Part shown: positions 51,055 through 60,100 of the stretch, one piece after another | Position numbering within the stretch: position 1 is the stretch's first letter | Layout of the letters: every line of letters begins with the position of its first letter | DNA from: Candidatus Peribacteria bacterium | GTDB lineage: Bacteria > Patescibacteriota > Gracilibacteria > Peribacterales > Peribacteraceae | Direction of reading: 5' to 3' | Length of the DNA stretch: 64,000 nt | NCBI GenBank assembly: GCA_023245865.1 | Contig: JAHFJN010000001.1 | Coordinates: forward strand, 186,001 to 250,000 | The notes under the pieces: model-generated | The model's input: the letters and a program-made list of their open reading frames with translations, nothing else | Told to the model about the DNA's origin: nothing | Database searches by the model: none | Made by a program: the position numbers and the translations under genes

Positions 51055-51121
51055 CGAACCTTCGAAGGCGTAAGCCACCAGATTTACAGTCTGGCCCGTT
51101 TGACCGCTTCGGTACCGACCC
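51036..51121 (-). tRNA. tRNA-Tyr (GTA), CCA encoded
   Basis: GGGTCGGTACCGAAGCGGTCAAACGGGCCAGACTGTAAATCTGGTGGC...GGTTCGAGTCCTTCCCGGCCCACCA; long variable arm, anticodon GTA. Confidence 0.93.
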
Positions 51122-51146
51122 ACATGTAAATTATATCGCATATTGA

Positions 51147-51393
51147 TCATCCTATCCACCAACGCCTGATCCACGGCAGCGACAATGTCGAGAGCATGTA
51201 GCCGCCTGTGGGTACCAATGCACTGAGGGCGAAATGTTCGATGTCGATCAACCAGAGAAAGAGCAGGGATGTCAGGTAGGTGAGTGCCGCGATACTGAGG
51301 CGACGGGTCCAGCTTACTTCCCACGCTTTGTCCGCCTCTACGCGACGATTGCGTTCTTCGATTGAGGCGACTCTTTGTTCTATGTCGGACATG
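51147..51393 (-). CDS. Small two-TM membrane protein, unknown function
   Basis: MSDIEQRVASIEERNRRVEADKAWEVSWTRRLSIAALTYLTSLLFLWLIDIEHFALSALVPTGGYMLSTLSLPWIRRWWIG. Confidence 0.75.
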
Positions 51394-51414
51394 GAAGTAT
51401 GATAACATTTTTTC

Positions 51415-52308
51415 ATGAATATTCGCACCAACGAACGCAAAGGTGAATTGTATATTGTCGCAGAGGCGTTGCTGTGGAGTTTGTTTCCGGTCGTCACCAT
51501 ACTGACGTTTACAGATGTAAGCCCGCTTTTTTCGGCTGCTTTGAACACGCTGATCTCTTCTTTGTTCTTTGCATTGGTTTTGACCGTGAAGGGCGGGTGG
51601 CGTCAATTTCGCAACTGCCCCCCGTGGAAAGACATTCTGGTTTCCACGCTCTTCATCGGGATCATTCTCTATGCGTTTTTCTTTCTGGGCCTCCGGCATA
51701 CGACCGCGGGCAATGCGGCGATCATGGGACTCATGGAAGTGTTCTTTTCATTCTTCATTTTGGGTGTCGTGATCAAGCACGAATCCCTCATTCCATCGCA
51801 GCTGTTCGGTGGTGCCTGTATGGTCGCGGGTGCGCTCTTCATATTGCTTCCGAAGGCCTCGGGATGGCACAGCGGAGATTTGTTGGTGCTGGCCGGGACC
51901 GCATTCCCTCCGATCGGGAATATGTTCGCTCAGCGCGCTCGGGCGCGTGTGAGCGGAGAATTCATCCTGTTCGCGCGCAGCATTATCAGCGGACTTTTTC
52001 TTCTTGCGCTGGCATTCGTCTTCGAGCCTGCTCCTGCTATGCAGCACATGGCAGCTTCATGGCAATTTCTCTTCTTGAATGGGCTGATCCTCTTCGGAGT
52101 TTCAAAAATTCTTTGGATCGAGGGAATACGATTGATCCCGATCACGAAGGCGATTTCTCTCGCGAGCATTGGACCGCTCTTCACGCTGGTCTTTGCCTAC
52201 TTCATTTTGAGCGAGCGTGTGACGATCTATCAAATTGCAGGATTCGTTCCGATTGCGATTGGTATCTACATCCTCACGAGGACAAAGGGCACAGCGATCG
52301 CATCATAA
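51415..52308 (+). CDS. EamA/DMT-superfamily transporter
   Basis: 10-TM layout with two EamA-like halves. Confidence 0.85.
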   Translation: MNIRTNERKGELYIVAEALLWSLFPVVTILTFTDVSPLFSAALNTLISSLFFALVLTVKGGWRQFRNCPPWKDILVSTLFIGIILYAFFFLGLRHTTAGNAAIMGLMEVFFSFFILGVVIKHESLIPSQLFGGACMVAGALFILLPKASGWHSGDLLVLAGTAFPPIGNMFAQRARARVSGEFILFARSIISGLFLLALAFVFEPAPAMQHMAASWQFLFLNGLILFGVSKILWIEGIRLIPITKAISLASIGPLFTLVFAYFILSERVTIYQIAGFVPIAIGIYILTRTKGTAIAS

Positions 52309-52313
52309 AAGAT

Positions 52314-52340
52314 GACCACCCGCACAAGCGTGGGGTGGTC
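52314..52340. terminator. Terminator hairpin between convergent DMT transporter and csrA
   Basis: GACCACCC...GGGTGGTC; minus strand followed by ATCTTTTAT. Confidence 0.6.
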
Positions 52341-52361
52341 GATCTTCGCTTCGTGCGTTTG

Positions 52362-52571
52362 TTACGAAGCGAGTCGTGGACGCTGATCTTCATCAGTGTC
52401 CTGTTGGCTCTGGGGGTTGTTTGGAGGGACTTCCGACCGACGAACTCTAACTGAAGTCGGTGCTTCGATGCCCAGCCTCACACGATTTCCTTCGATGCTG
52501 ACAATCTTGACTTTGATTGTCTCGTCGTCGATGTAAATCGTCTCCCCAGGTTTTCGTGACAGAACCAACAT
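52362..52571 (-). CDS. csrA: Carbon storage regulator CsrA
   Basis: MLVLSRKPGETIYIDDETIKVKIVSIEGNRVRLGIEAPTSVRVRRSEV... canonical CsrA. Confidence 0.95.
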   Translation of the reverse strand: MLVLSRKPGETIYIDDETIKVKIVSIEGNRVRLGIEAPTSVRVRRSEVPPNNPQSQQDTDEDQRPRLAS

Positions 52572-52637
52572 AATTCGGATCCTCCGAAGTGAACTGTTCC
52601 GACTCGATCTCCAGATCAAGCAACACGGAACATGGCA

Positions 52638-52665
52638 AGTATACAACAATCAATGATTGTATCAA
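52638..52665 (-). promoter_or_regulatory. csrA promoter TTGATA-16-TATACT with dyad ACAATCA-a-TGATTGT in the spacer
   Basis: Direct minus-strand reading; dyad at 52646-52660. Confidence 0.55.
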
Positions 52666-52705
52666 GTCATAAAACTGACATTTGTCTACTTTTTTCTTTC
52701 TTCAA

Positions 52706-52768
52706 CAGGCTCCCGCCTTCGCCAAAAATGCGGAGCCTGCCCTGAGCATGCCGAAGGGGTCGGGCAGG
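52706..52768. repeat. Two overlapping REP-like hairpins
   Basis: CAGGCTCC...GGAGCCTG (52706-52739) and CCTGCCC...GGGCAGG (52736-52768), sharing CCTG. Confidence 0.65.
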
Positions 52769-52782
52769 CAGGATGACACGAT

Positions 52783-53589
52783 TTACTGAAAGCGAAAGCT
52801 CCTTCTCGTCAAATACAGCATTGTACCAAGCGTAGCAGCAACCGTGATCCAGGTTGCCGGACCCGTTTCGGATTGCTCGGAGGGCATGTGGCTTACGATG
52901 TCTGCTGTCTGTCCACCCGTTTGTCTCGGCGGCAAGGAACTTTCTCCATTTCCAACGGTGTGAGCGTTTTGCGGGATTGCGGGTGACGTCGGGTTTGGGT
53001 TCGCAGAAGGAATGTTTGTTATGGGGGCAGAGATCATTGCCGAGGGAATGGCATTCGGGTTGGAGGGGGTGGGTGTTGGAACTGGGATCGGGTTTGAATT
53101 GGAGAGAGTCGCAGGGCTCGTAGAGATCACAATTTGTCCTGAGATATTCTTTGATGTTTTTGATATGTACATGTACGTGCCCGGACTTGCATTCAGAGGA
53201 ATCAGGATATGCGTGCTGCTTCCTTGAAACAGAGGAGATGTTTCAAAATGGTTGTTGTCCGCGGTGGGGAGTGAATCGGATGTCAGTATGTGGGGGATGG
53301 TGCTTTCATTGACCCACGTGACGGTGTCACCCGGTTGCACGGTGATCGTCGCCGGATCTAAGCTTTCTTGCTTAATGTGAATCAAATTCGGGGAATTGGA
53401 AAGCTGCCCGCGCAAACTCGAAAATCCTTGGATCAAGCTGAAGCCGATCAGTGCAAAGAGCGCGATGCCGGTAAGGGCCGCAGGCCTGCGTGAAGCGGGG
53501 AGAGGTTCACTCTTTGACTTTGTGCTGATGCGCACAGGACGTTCCTGTGACTCATCCTCCGCTTGCCAGTGAGGATGCATGGTATTCAT
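52783..53589 (-). CDS. Surface protein with degenerate cupredoxin (plastocyanin-like) domain, P/N-rich stalk and C-terminal TM
   Basis: 'IHIKQESLDPATITVQPGDTVTWVNESTIPHILTSD...GTYMYISKTSKNISGQIVI'; C-term 'SETGPATWITVAATLGTMLYLTRRS'. Confidence 0.8.
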   Translation of the reverse strand: MNTMHPHWQAEDESQERPVRISTKSKSEPLPASRRPAALTGIALFALIGFSLIQGFSSLRGQLSNSPNLIHIKQESLDPATITVQPGDTVTWVNESTIPHILTSDSLPTADNNHFETSPLFQGSSTHILIPLNASPGTYMYISKTSKNISGQIVISTSPATLSNSNPIPVPTPTPSNPNAIPSAMISAPITNIPSANPNPTSPAIPQNAHTVGNGESSLPPRQTGGQTADIVSHMPSEQSETGPATWITVAATLGTMLYLTRRSFRFQ

Positions 53590-54866
53590 GATACAAGTAT
53601 ATGGCGTGCAGAAAGCTGACGTCGGAATGCCAATGTTGTTCCGATAACGGCAGACAGTATGAGGAAGAGACTGATGCTTGATGGTGCGCCTGTTTCACCG
53701 GAGAGCGAGCCGCCGGTGCGGGGAGTCTTCGGTGATTTTTGCTTAAGCACCGCAGCGGTGAGAGGAGACGTCGACGTCGCGGCATTTCCCACACTGATAC
53801 CAACCTCCTGGCTGAAGTCTGTCTCCTGATTGGCCGCATTCACACCGCGCACGGCGAAGTAATACGTGGTTGCGACCGGCAGCGCGCGGATCGTGATGCT
53901 GGTCGTATTTTTGTCGACGCTGCGGCGCTGGATGTATTTTCCTGAAATCGTACCGTAGTAAATGTTGTAGCCAACAAGCTCCTGAGACGGCAATTTGTCC
54001 CATGCAAGAAACACAGAGCTTCCCTCGGTGGTCACTCGCAGTCCCTGGATCTGGAGAAGTGTGAAGACACTCGTGGAAGGCTTGGAGGTGATCGGACTCA
54101 GTTTTGGAGCGGAAAAGGCAGAGGTGGCAACAGAACTCGGACTTGAGGTTGCAGGTGCAGAGGAAATTGCGGACGATGCAGATGCAACGGATGTGTTCAA
54201 TTGAACGATCAGCGAGCCGAGGTTCGCAGCCGCAATGTTCGTTTCCTGCGTGCCGCTCTTTACAAAGATGCCCGTGTGACTGTCCAGCTTGCCGGAAGCG
54301 TCATAATAGGACATCGGTGTCGACGCGGCGCTCGGGTGCAGAACATGCATGCGGATGTGCGCGAGGACGACAGTGTCACCCGATTGAGGTTTTGTCGCAG
54401 TACCGCTGAGTTTTACATAGCCGTCCGCCACTGAGAAATTCATTTCGCCCGGATTCGGTGTCGGGAACTGCGTGCTGATCTCGATCTTTTCACCCTCAAG
54501 CACCGTCGAGTCATACGCGATCCACGCGCGGAAGCGTTGGATCGGTTGATGCGTCGGATTATGGACAATCAAATCCATGTCGAGCGGGTCTCCCTCATTC
54601 AGCACGTCCGTTTGTCGCGTCAGCGGATCGCGTACGGCATACGATCTGCATGTTTCCGGAACCGGATCGGTCATGTGCGTGGAGGGAGGAAGCGGGCCGC
54701 CAAAGACATTCTCACCGAGAAATACGTTACAGTGCGGACGCAATTCAAACGTCGTCTGCTGCGCCTGTGCCAAAGCGACTACCGGCATTGCGATTGCCAA
54801 GATACTTATGGCGAATATCGTCACCGAGCTGCATTGCCGATGAGCGGCGCGTGTAAGGTGCATCAT
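53586..54866 (-). CDS. Cohesin-like domain + fibronectin type III surface protein with C-terminal TM anchor
   Basis: 'EGDPLDMDLIVHNPTHQPIQRFRAWIAYDSTVLEG...GTATKPQSGDTVVLAHIRMHVL' cohesin-like; FnIII 'GLRVTTEGSSVFLAWDKLPSQELVGYNIYYG'; 'SGETGAPSSISLFLILSAVIGTTLAFRR'. Confidence 0.72.
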   Translation of the reverse strand: MMHLTRAAHRQCSSVTIFAISILAIAMPVVALAQAQQTTFELRPHCNVFLGENVFGGPLPPSTHMTDPVPETCRSYAVRDPLTRQTDVLNEGDPLDMDLIVHNPTHQPIQRFRAWIAYDSTVLEGEKIEISTQFPTPNPGEMNFSVADGYVKLSGTATKPQSGDTVVLAHIRMHVLHPSAASTPMSYYDASGKLDSHTGIFVKSGTQETNIAAANLGSLIVQLNTSVASASSAISSAPATSSPSSVATSAFSAPKLSPITSKPSTSVFTLLQIQGLRVTTEGSSVFLAWDKLPSQELVGYNIYYGTISGKYIQRRSVDKNTTSITIRALPVATTYYFAVRGVNAANQETDFSQEVGISVGNAATSTSPLTAAVLKQKSPKTPRTGGSLSGETGAPSSISLFLILSAVIGTTLAFRRQLSARHILVS

Positions 54867-54870
54867 GGTG

Positions 54871-55206
54871 TCAGCGGATCGACAGGTCGTTCAAAATACG
54901 AATGGCATCGTCAATCGTCAGATGACCGTCGCTATTGGGGTCAGCGAGCAGTTCATCGGGTGTTGCAACGCTGTAGCCGCGCGCGATCTCGAGAATCTGA
55001 ATTGCATCACGAACTTCAACGATACCGTTTCCATCGATGTCGCCACTGGTGCGTAGGCCCGTTGCTCCAATGGATCCGACAGTATGTACCTCTCCCGCGG
55101 TTTTGATGCCGACCGTGAACGAGGAAACGACTGCGAAGAGTCCGAGCATCACATAGGTTACAGGCGTGGACCACGAGCGCGATTGTGTGTGTTTCTTTGT
55201 TGGCAT
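54871..55206 (-). CDS. Dockerin type I domain membrane-anchored/secreted protein
   Basis: N-terminal TM then 'GDIDGNGIVEVRDAIQILEIARGY...ADPNSDGHLTIDDAIRILNDL', two Ca-binding dockerin repeats. Confidence 0.88.
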   Translation of the reverse strand: MPTKKHTQSRSWSTPVTYVMLGLFAVVSSFTVGIKTAGEVHTVGSIGATGLRTSGDIDGNGIVEVRDAIQILEIARGYSVATPDELLADPNSDGHLTIDDAIRILNDLSIR

Positions 55207-55278
55207 TTCTCATCATTGTAGCGCAAAAATGCATTTTTCTCAATGTGGCATGTGTTGACTGCGTGCTATACTCGTTGC

Positions 55279-56235
55279 ATGAAGCAATTGCATCTCTTTC
55301 TTGGCGAGAATTCCTACATGCTTCGTGAGGAGAAAAAGAGGTGGATATCGGAATTTGTCAAGCGACATGGACAGGACAACCTTGTCCGACTGGATGCTCA
55401 GGGCCTCAGTATTCGTGCGCTGCTCGATGAGGTATCGGTACTGCCATTTTTGGCCGAACGCCGTCTGGTTGTCATTGATGGTATTCCGACCTGCAGTCGT
55501 GAGGAAATCGAGGCACTCTCAAGCCAGGTGCATCCCCAAGTCATCGTGCTTTTTTGCCAGTCGAAAATAGACAAACGCTTGACCGGATCGAAGGAGTTGC
55601 TCGAACGCGCGGAGGTGAGCGAATTCTTGCCCCTGAAAGGAAAGCAATTGTCTCTTTGGCTGAGCGCGTATCTCCAGGATCGGCACATTTCCATTCAACG
55701 TGATGCACAGGAACTGCTCATCGACTTGCTTGGGAACGATCAAGATCTGTTGACGCAGGAAATCGATAAACTTGCGCTGCTCGCAGCGGGCCGCAGCATC
55801 ACTCGCGGGGATGTCGAAGTAATGACGATCCCATCGGATGAAGGCATCGTCTGGCACATGACAGACTTACTCTGTACGGGTGCAAAAACCGAAGCGGCGC
55901 GCGCGGCGAAGCGCATGATGGAACGCGGCAGTGACCCGTACGGGCTGTGGGCGATACTGCTGTCACATTTGAAAAATGTTGTCTTAGTACATGCGGCCAA
56001 GGAGGCCGGAGCAAGCAGCGCCAAAGACATTGCGGAAAAAACCGGCGTGAATGTGTTTGCGCTTCGTTCGCTGCTCCCGTACGTGACGCGTGTGCAGACT
56101 GCTCGCCTGTGCGCATTCCTGTCGTGGGCAGTCAGGAGCGAGAAAGATCTCAAAACGGGAGCGCTGCGCGCGACAGATGAAGCACCGCAGGAAATCCAGT
56201 GCCTGATTGATCAATTTATTTTGACGGGACCATAG
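55279..56235 (+). CDS. holA: DNA polymerase III delta subunit
   Basis: MKQLHLFLGENSYMLREEKKRWISEFVKRHG...; HolA layout 'LLTQEIDKLALLA', 'YGLWAILLSHLKNVVLVHAAKEAG'. Confidence 0.85.
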   Translation: MKQLHLFLGENSYMLREEKKRWISEFVKRHGQDNLVRLDAQGLSIRALLDEVSVLPFLAERRLVVIDGIPTCSREEIEALSSQVHPQVIVLFCQSKIDKRLTGSKELLERAEVSEFLPLKGKQLSLWLSAYLQDRHISIQRDAQELLIDLLGNDQDLLTQEIDKLALLAAGRSITRGDVEVMTIPSDEGIVWHMTDLLCTGAKTEAARAAKRMMERGSDPYGLWAILLSHLKNVVLVHAAKEAGASSAKDIAEKTGVNVFALRSLLPYVTRVQTARLCAFLSWAVRSEKDLKTGALRATDEAPQEIQCLIDQFILTGP

Positions 56236-56604
56236 TCATTCCATCTTCTTCAGTAACTCCTCCGCCTCAACCTCTTCCGTACTTCTGGCGGATTCTTCTT
56301 TTTTAGATAATTGAGAATGACGTTGCCTGCGCTCTTCAGTGGTCTGCACGATAGCCGCCGGCTTTTCATTGTTTGCTATTTGATCCGCGTATTTCGCATC
56401 GATCGCTGCGAGTTGATCGTGTTCATTTTGCAGGATTCCCTGGAGCTGAGTGATCTGCTCGGGCGTCATGATCGGGAGGATGTCGATCCAGTACTGCCGC
56501 TCTTCACCGTTCATGCTTTCGGAGTGCAGAATCAGCTCGATGAGCAGGGGAAATTGCTCGCGCAATTTCGGAGGAACAGCGGTCGGCAATGTAGAGTCAT
56601 CCAT
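56236..56604 (-). CDS. Hypothetical protein (coiled-coil rich)
   Basis: MDDSTLPTAVPPKLREQFPLLIELILHSESMNGEERQYWIDILPIMTPEQITQLQGIL... Confidence 0.65.
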   Translation of the reverse strand: MDDSTLPTAVPPKLREQFPLLIELILHSESMNGEERQYWIDILPIMTPEQITQLQGILQNEHDQLAAIDAKYADQIANNEKPAAIVQTTEERRQRHSQLSKKEESARSTEEVEAEELLKKME

Positions 56605-56622
56605 GACAAAAGAATACATTCA

Positions 56623-57189
56623 TCACGCCACTTTCACCACTTCATACTCGACGATGCCGGAGGGGGTCGGTACTTTCACGTGATCCCCGCGGCAGGTATT
56701 GAGGACGGCCTTGCCGATGGGGGACTCATTGCTGATCTTGAAATCAAATGGGTCCGCCTCAGTTGCGCCGACAATCGTGTATGTGAGTTCGCCCTCTTCG
56801 CCGCTTGTGATGTCACGGATTGTGACCGAAGAGCCGATGTTCACTTCTTTGCCGATCTTTTTCCCCTCATGGTCGGAAATGATTTTTGCACTTTTAATCT
56901 TGCGCTCAAGCTGAAGGATGCGACCTTCGATGAATGCCTGTTCATTTTTCGCCTCCTCATACTCGGAATTTTCCGACAGGTCGCCGTAGGAGATTGCTTC
57001 CTTGAGTCGTTGCGACACTTCCTTCCTCCGAACGTCTTTTAGATAATCCAATTCTTCCTTCAGTTTTCGTAAACCTTCTTTGGTCACGAGTGTTTCCTCA
57101 TCATCATATTGCACGGCGGCACCCCCCGAGCTTGCGGTCGCTGGAGTGTCGGTCGCATCATCGGTGATAAAATCGTCTGAGGAAGTCAT
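56623..57189 (-). CDS. greA: Transcription elongation factor GreA
   Basis: 'EGLRKLKEELDYLKDVRRKEVSQRLKEAISYGDLSENSEYEEAKNEQAFIEGRILQLERKI'. Confidence 0.95.
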   Translation of the reverse strand: MTSSDDFITDDATDTPATASSGGAAVQYDDEETLVTKEGLRKLKEELDYLKDVRRKEVSQRLKEAISYGDLSENSEYEEAKNEQAFIEGRILQLERKIKSAKIISDHEGKKIGKEVNIGSSVTIRDITSGEEGELTYTIVGATEADPFDFKISNESPIGKAVLNTCRGDHVKVPTPSGIVEYEVVKVA

Positions 57190-60100
57190 ACGGGGCGCTC
57201 AGTATAGGGAGATCGCTGTCCGTGTGCAAGAAGCTGCGGCCAGGCCAGACATGGCAGTTTCAGGGGGTTTTCCTGTGCGAGGGCCTCTACAAGCCTTTTG
57301 AGCAATTGAACGTTCGTAATCAATGGAATGCCGCGATCTGTTGCAAGGCGGCGGATAGAATACCCGTCGGTTTGTTCTTGGGTGCTTTCGTGGGTGGGGA
57401 TATTGATCACGAGCTCAATGCGACGACTTTCGAGGTATTCTCGAATATTCGGACTGCGAGGTTCACTGACCTTGTAGAGCATGACCGAGGAGAGCGTGCG
57501 GCTCTTTAAAAACTCGTGCGTGTTCTCCGTTGCAAAAAAACTGAATCCCTTTTTGTCGAGTGTCTGGATAGCCGGCAGTAGTGCGACTTTATCTTCGAGA
57601 CGTCCGATGCTCAGCAGCACATTTTTCTGCGGAATCTTAAACCCGACCGCACAGAGCGCGGTGAGCAGTGCCTGTTCCGCATTCTCTCCGAAGCAGGCAA
57701 CTTCGCCTGTGCTGACCATTTCCACACCCAAGCGGGGATCCGCACCCTTGAGACGCGAAAAACTGAATTGCGCCGCCTTGACGCCGACGTGATCGAGATC
57801 GAGCGTTTGGTAATGCACGTCGGTCGGGGCGTTATGCAGGAGTGCTTGCGTCGCAAGCACCGCGAAGTTATGCCCCGTCACTTTGCTGGCAAATGGAAAG
57901 CTGCGACTGGCGCGGAGGTTGCACTCGATCACCTTCAGGCGATTATCTTTTGCGAGGAACTGAATGTTAAATGGCCCCGAGATGTTCAGCCCCGTTGCAA
58001 TCTTTTTTGAGATGTTTTTCAACTTCCGGATGGTTTCGATATGAAGTCTCTGGGGTGGCAGGACGAGCGTGGCATCGCCGGAATGGACCCCGGCATTTTC
58101 GACGTGCTCGGAAATGGCGTAGAGCAGAAGTTTTCCATCCTGTGCGACGCCGTCGAATTCGATTTCCTTCGCACCGACCTCGAATTTTGAAATGACAATG
58201 GGAGCGTCTTTCCCGACGAGTGCAGCTTGATCGATGAATGAGGCCAAGTCGTCGCCCGAGTGTACCACGGCCATCGCGGCTCCGGAGAGCACGTAGCTGG
58301 GGCGCACGATGACAGGGTACTGAACGCTGTCCGAAAATGTGCGGGCGGATTCGAGATCGGAAAATTCTTTCCACTCCGGCTGGTCGACATCGAGCGTATC
58401 AAGCAGCGCGCTGAATTTATGTCGGTCTTCCGCGCGATCGATGTTCAGCGAATCCGTTCCGATGATCGGAAGCCCGGCGCGCGCGAGCTTGGGCGCGAGT
58501 GAGTTTGGTATCTGGCCCCCCATCGACACCACAATTCCCGCAGGGCCCAGAAGATCGGCGATGTCGCGCACGCGCTCCTCCGTGAGCTGCTCAAAGAAAA
58601 GCAGATCGCATTCGTCGTAGTCGGTGCTCACCGTTTCCGGATTGCTGTTGATCATGGCGACGCGGTACCCCTGTCGCTGGAGTTCATGGGTGGCTTGCAC
58701 GCAGCACCAGTCGAATTCGACCGATGAGCCGATGGAGTATGGACCGCCGCCGAGGACGATGATAATTGGTTTTTCGTTCCTCGTTCCTGGTTTCTGGTCG
58801 GAAAAATCAACATCATGCTCGGTCCCATGATACGTAAGGTACAGATAATTCGTCTGTGCGGGGAATTCGCCCGCGAGGGTATCGATTTGTTTGACGACGG
58901 GGGTGATGCCGGCGGATAAGCGCAGGCTGCGAATGGACTCCATATCCGTGTCACGCACGCGAGCAATTGATGCATCGGAAAATCCCGCGCACTTTAATTT
59001 TCGAAGCAGGCTCGTCTCCAACGGATCTGTTTTGGACTTTAGAAGAGTGCGTGCGAGAGCCGCACATGAGGCGATGCGATCCAAAAACCAAGGATCGATC
59101 CCCGTTGCGATCGCCACTTCTTCCACACTCCAGTCCTGCTCCAATGCCGCAGCGACGGCAAAAATTCTACGCGGGGTCGGACGCTTGACCTCGCGCGTGA
59201 TGTTCTCGAATGGAAACGGTACGGGGTACAGTCCGTCCGCGCCGATATTCAACATGCGGATGGCTTTTTGCAGGGCTTCCTCGAACGTTCTTCCCAGTGC
59301 CATCACTTCGCCGACGGATTTCATTTCGCTCGTCACTTGGTCGGAAACGTGGCGAAATTTCTGGAGATCCCACCGCGGGACCTTCACCGCCACGTAGTCG
59401 AGCGACGGCTCAAAGTCGGCGCACGTCACTTTTGTAATTGCGTTGCGCAGTTCCGGCAGCGTGTGTCCGAGTGCGAGTTTTGCAGCAACGAATGCGAGAG
59501 GATAGCCCGTTGCCTTGGAAGCGAGTGCGGAACTGCGACTCAAGCGAGCGTTCACCTCGATGACGCGATAATCGCGCGATTTCGGATCCAGCGCGTATTG
59601 GATGTTGCACTCACCGACGATTTTGAAATGCCGGATCACGGTGAGCGCGATATTTCTTAGCATCTGATACTCGGTATTGTCGAGAGTCTGGCTCGGCGCG
59701 ACGACGATCGATTCACCCGTGTGGATCCCGAGCGGGTCCACGTTTTCCATATTGCAAACGGTGATGCAGTTATCCGCGCAGTCCCGCACGACCTCGTATT
59801 CTATTTCCTTCCAACCGGTGAGATCCTCCTCGACTAGCACCGTACTGGACTCCACGAACGACGTGCCGAGAAGCTCCCTCAGCTCCTCCTGGTTTGCGGC
59901 TCGCCCGCTCCCTTTGCCTCCGAGCGCGAAGGATCCCCGCACAATAACGGGATAACCGATGGACACCGCCGCTGTCATACCCTCTTCAACGGTTGCGCAG
60001 CTGAAGGACCGCGGAACGCTGATGCCGATTGATCGAAGTTCTGCATTGAAAGCTGCGCGATCCTCGGTTTTGCGCACACTTTCGATCGGTGTACCGAGCA

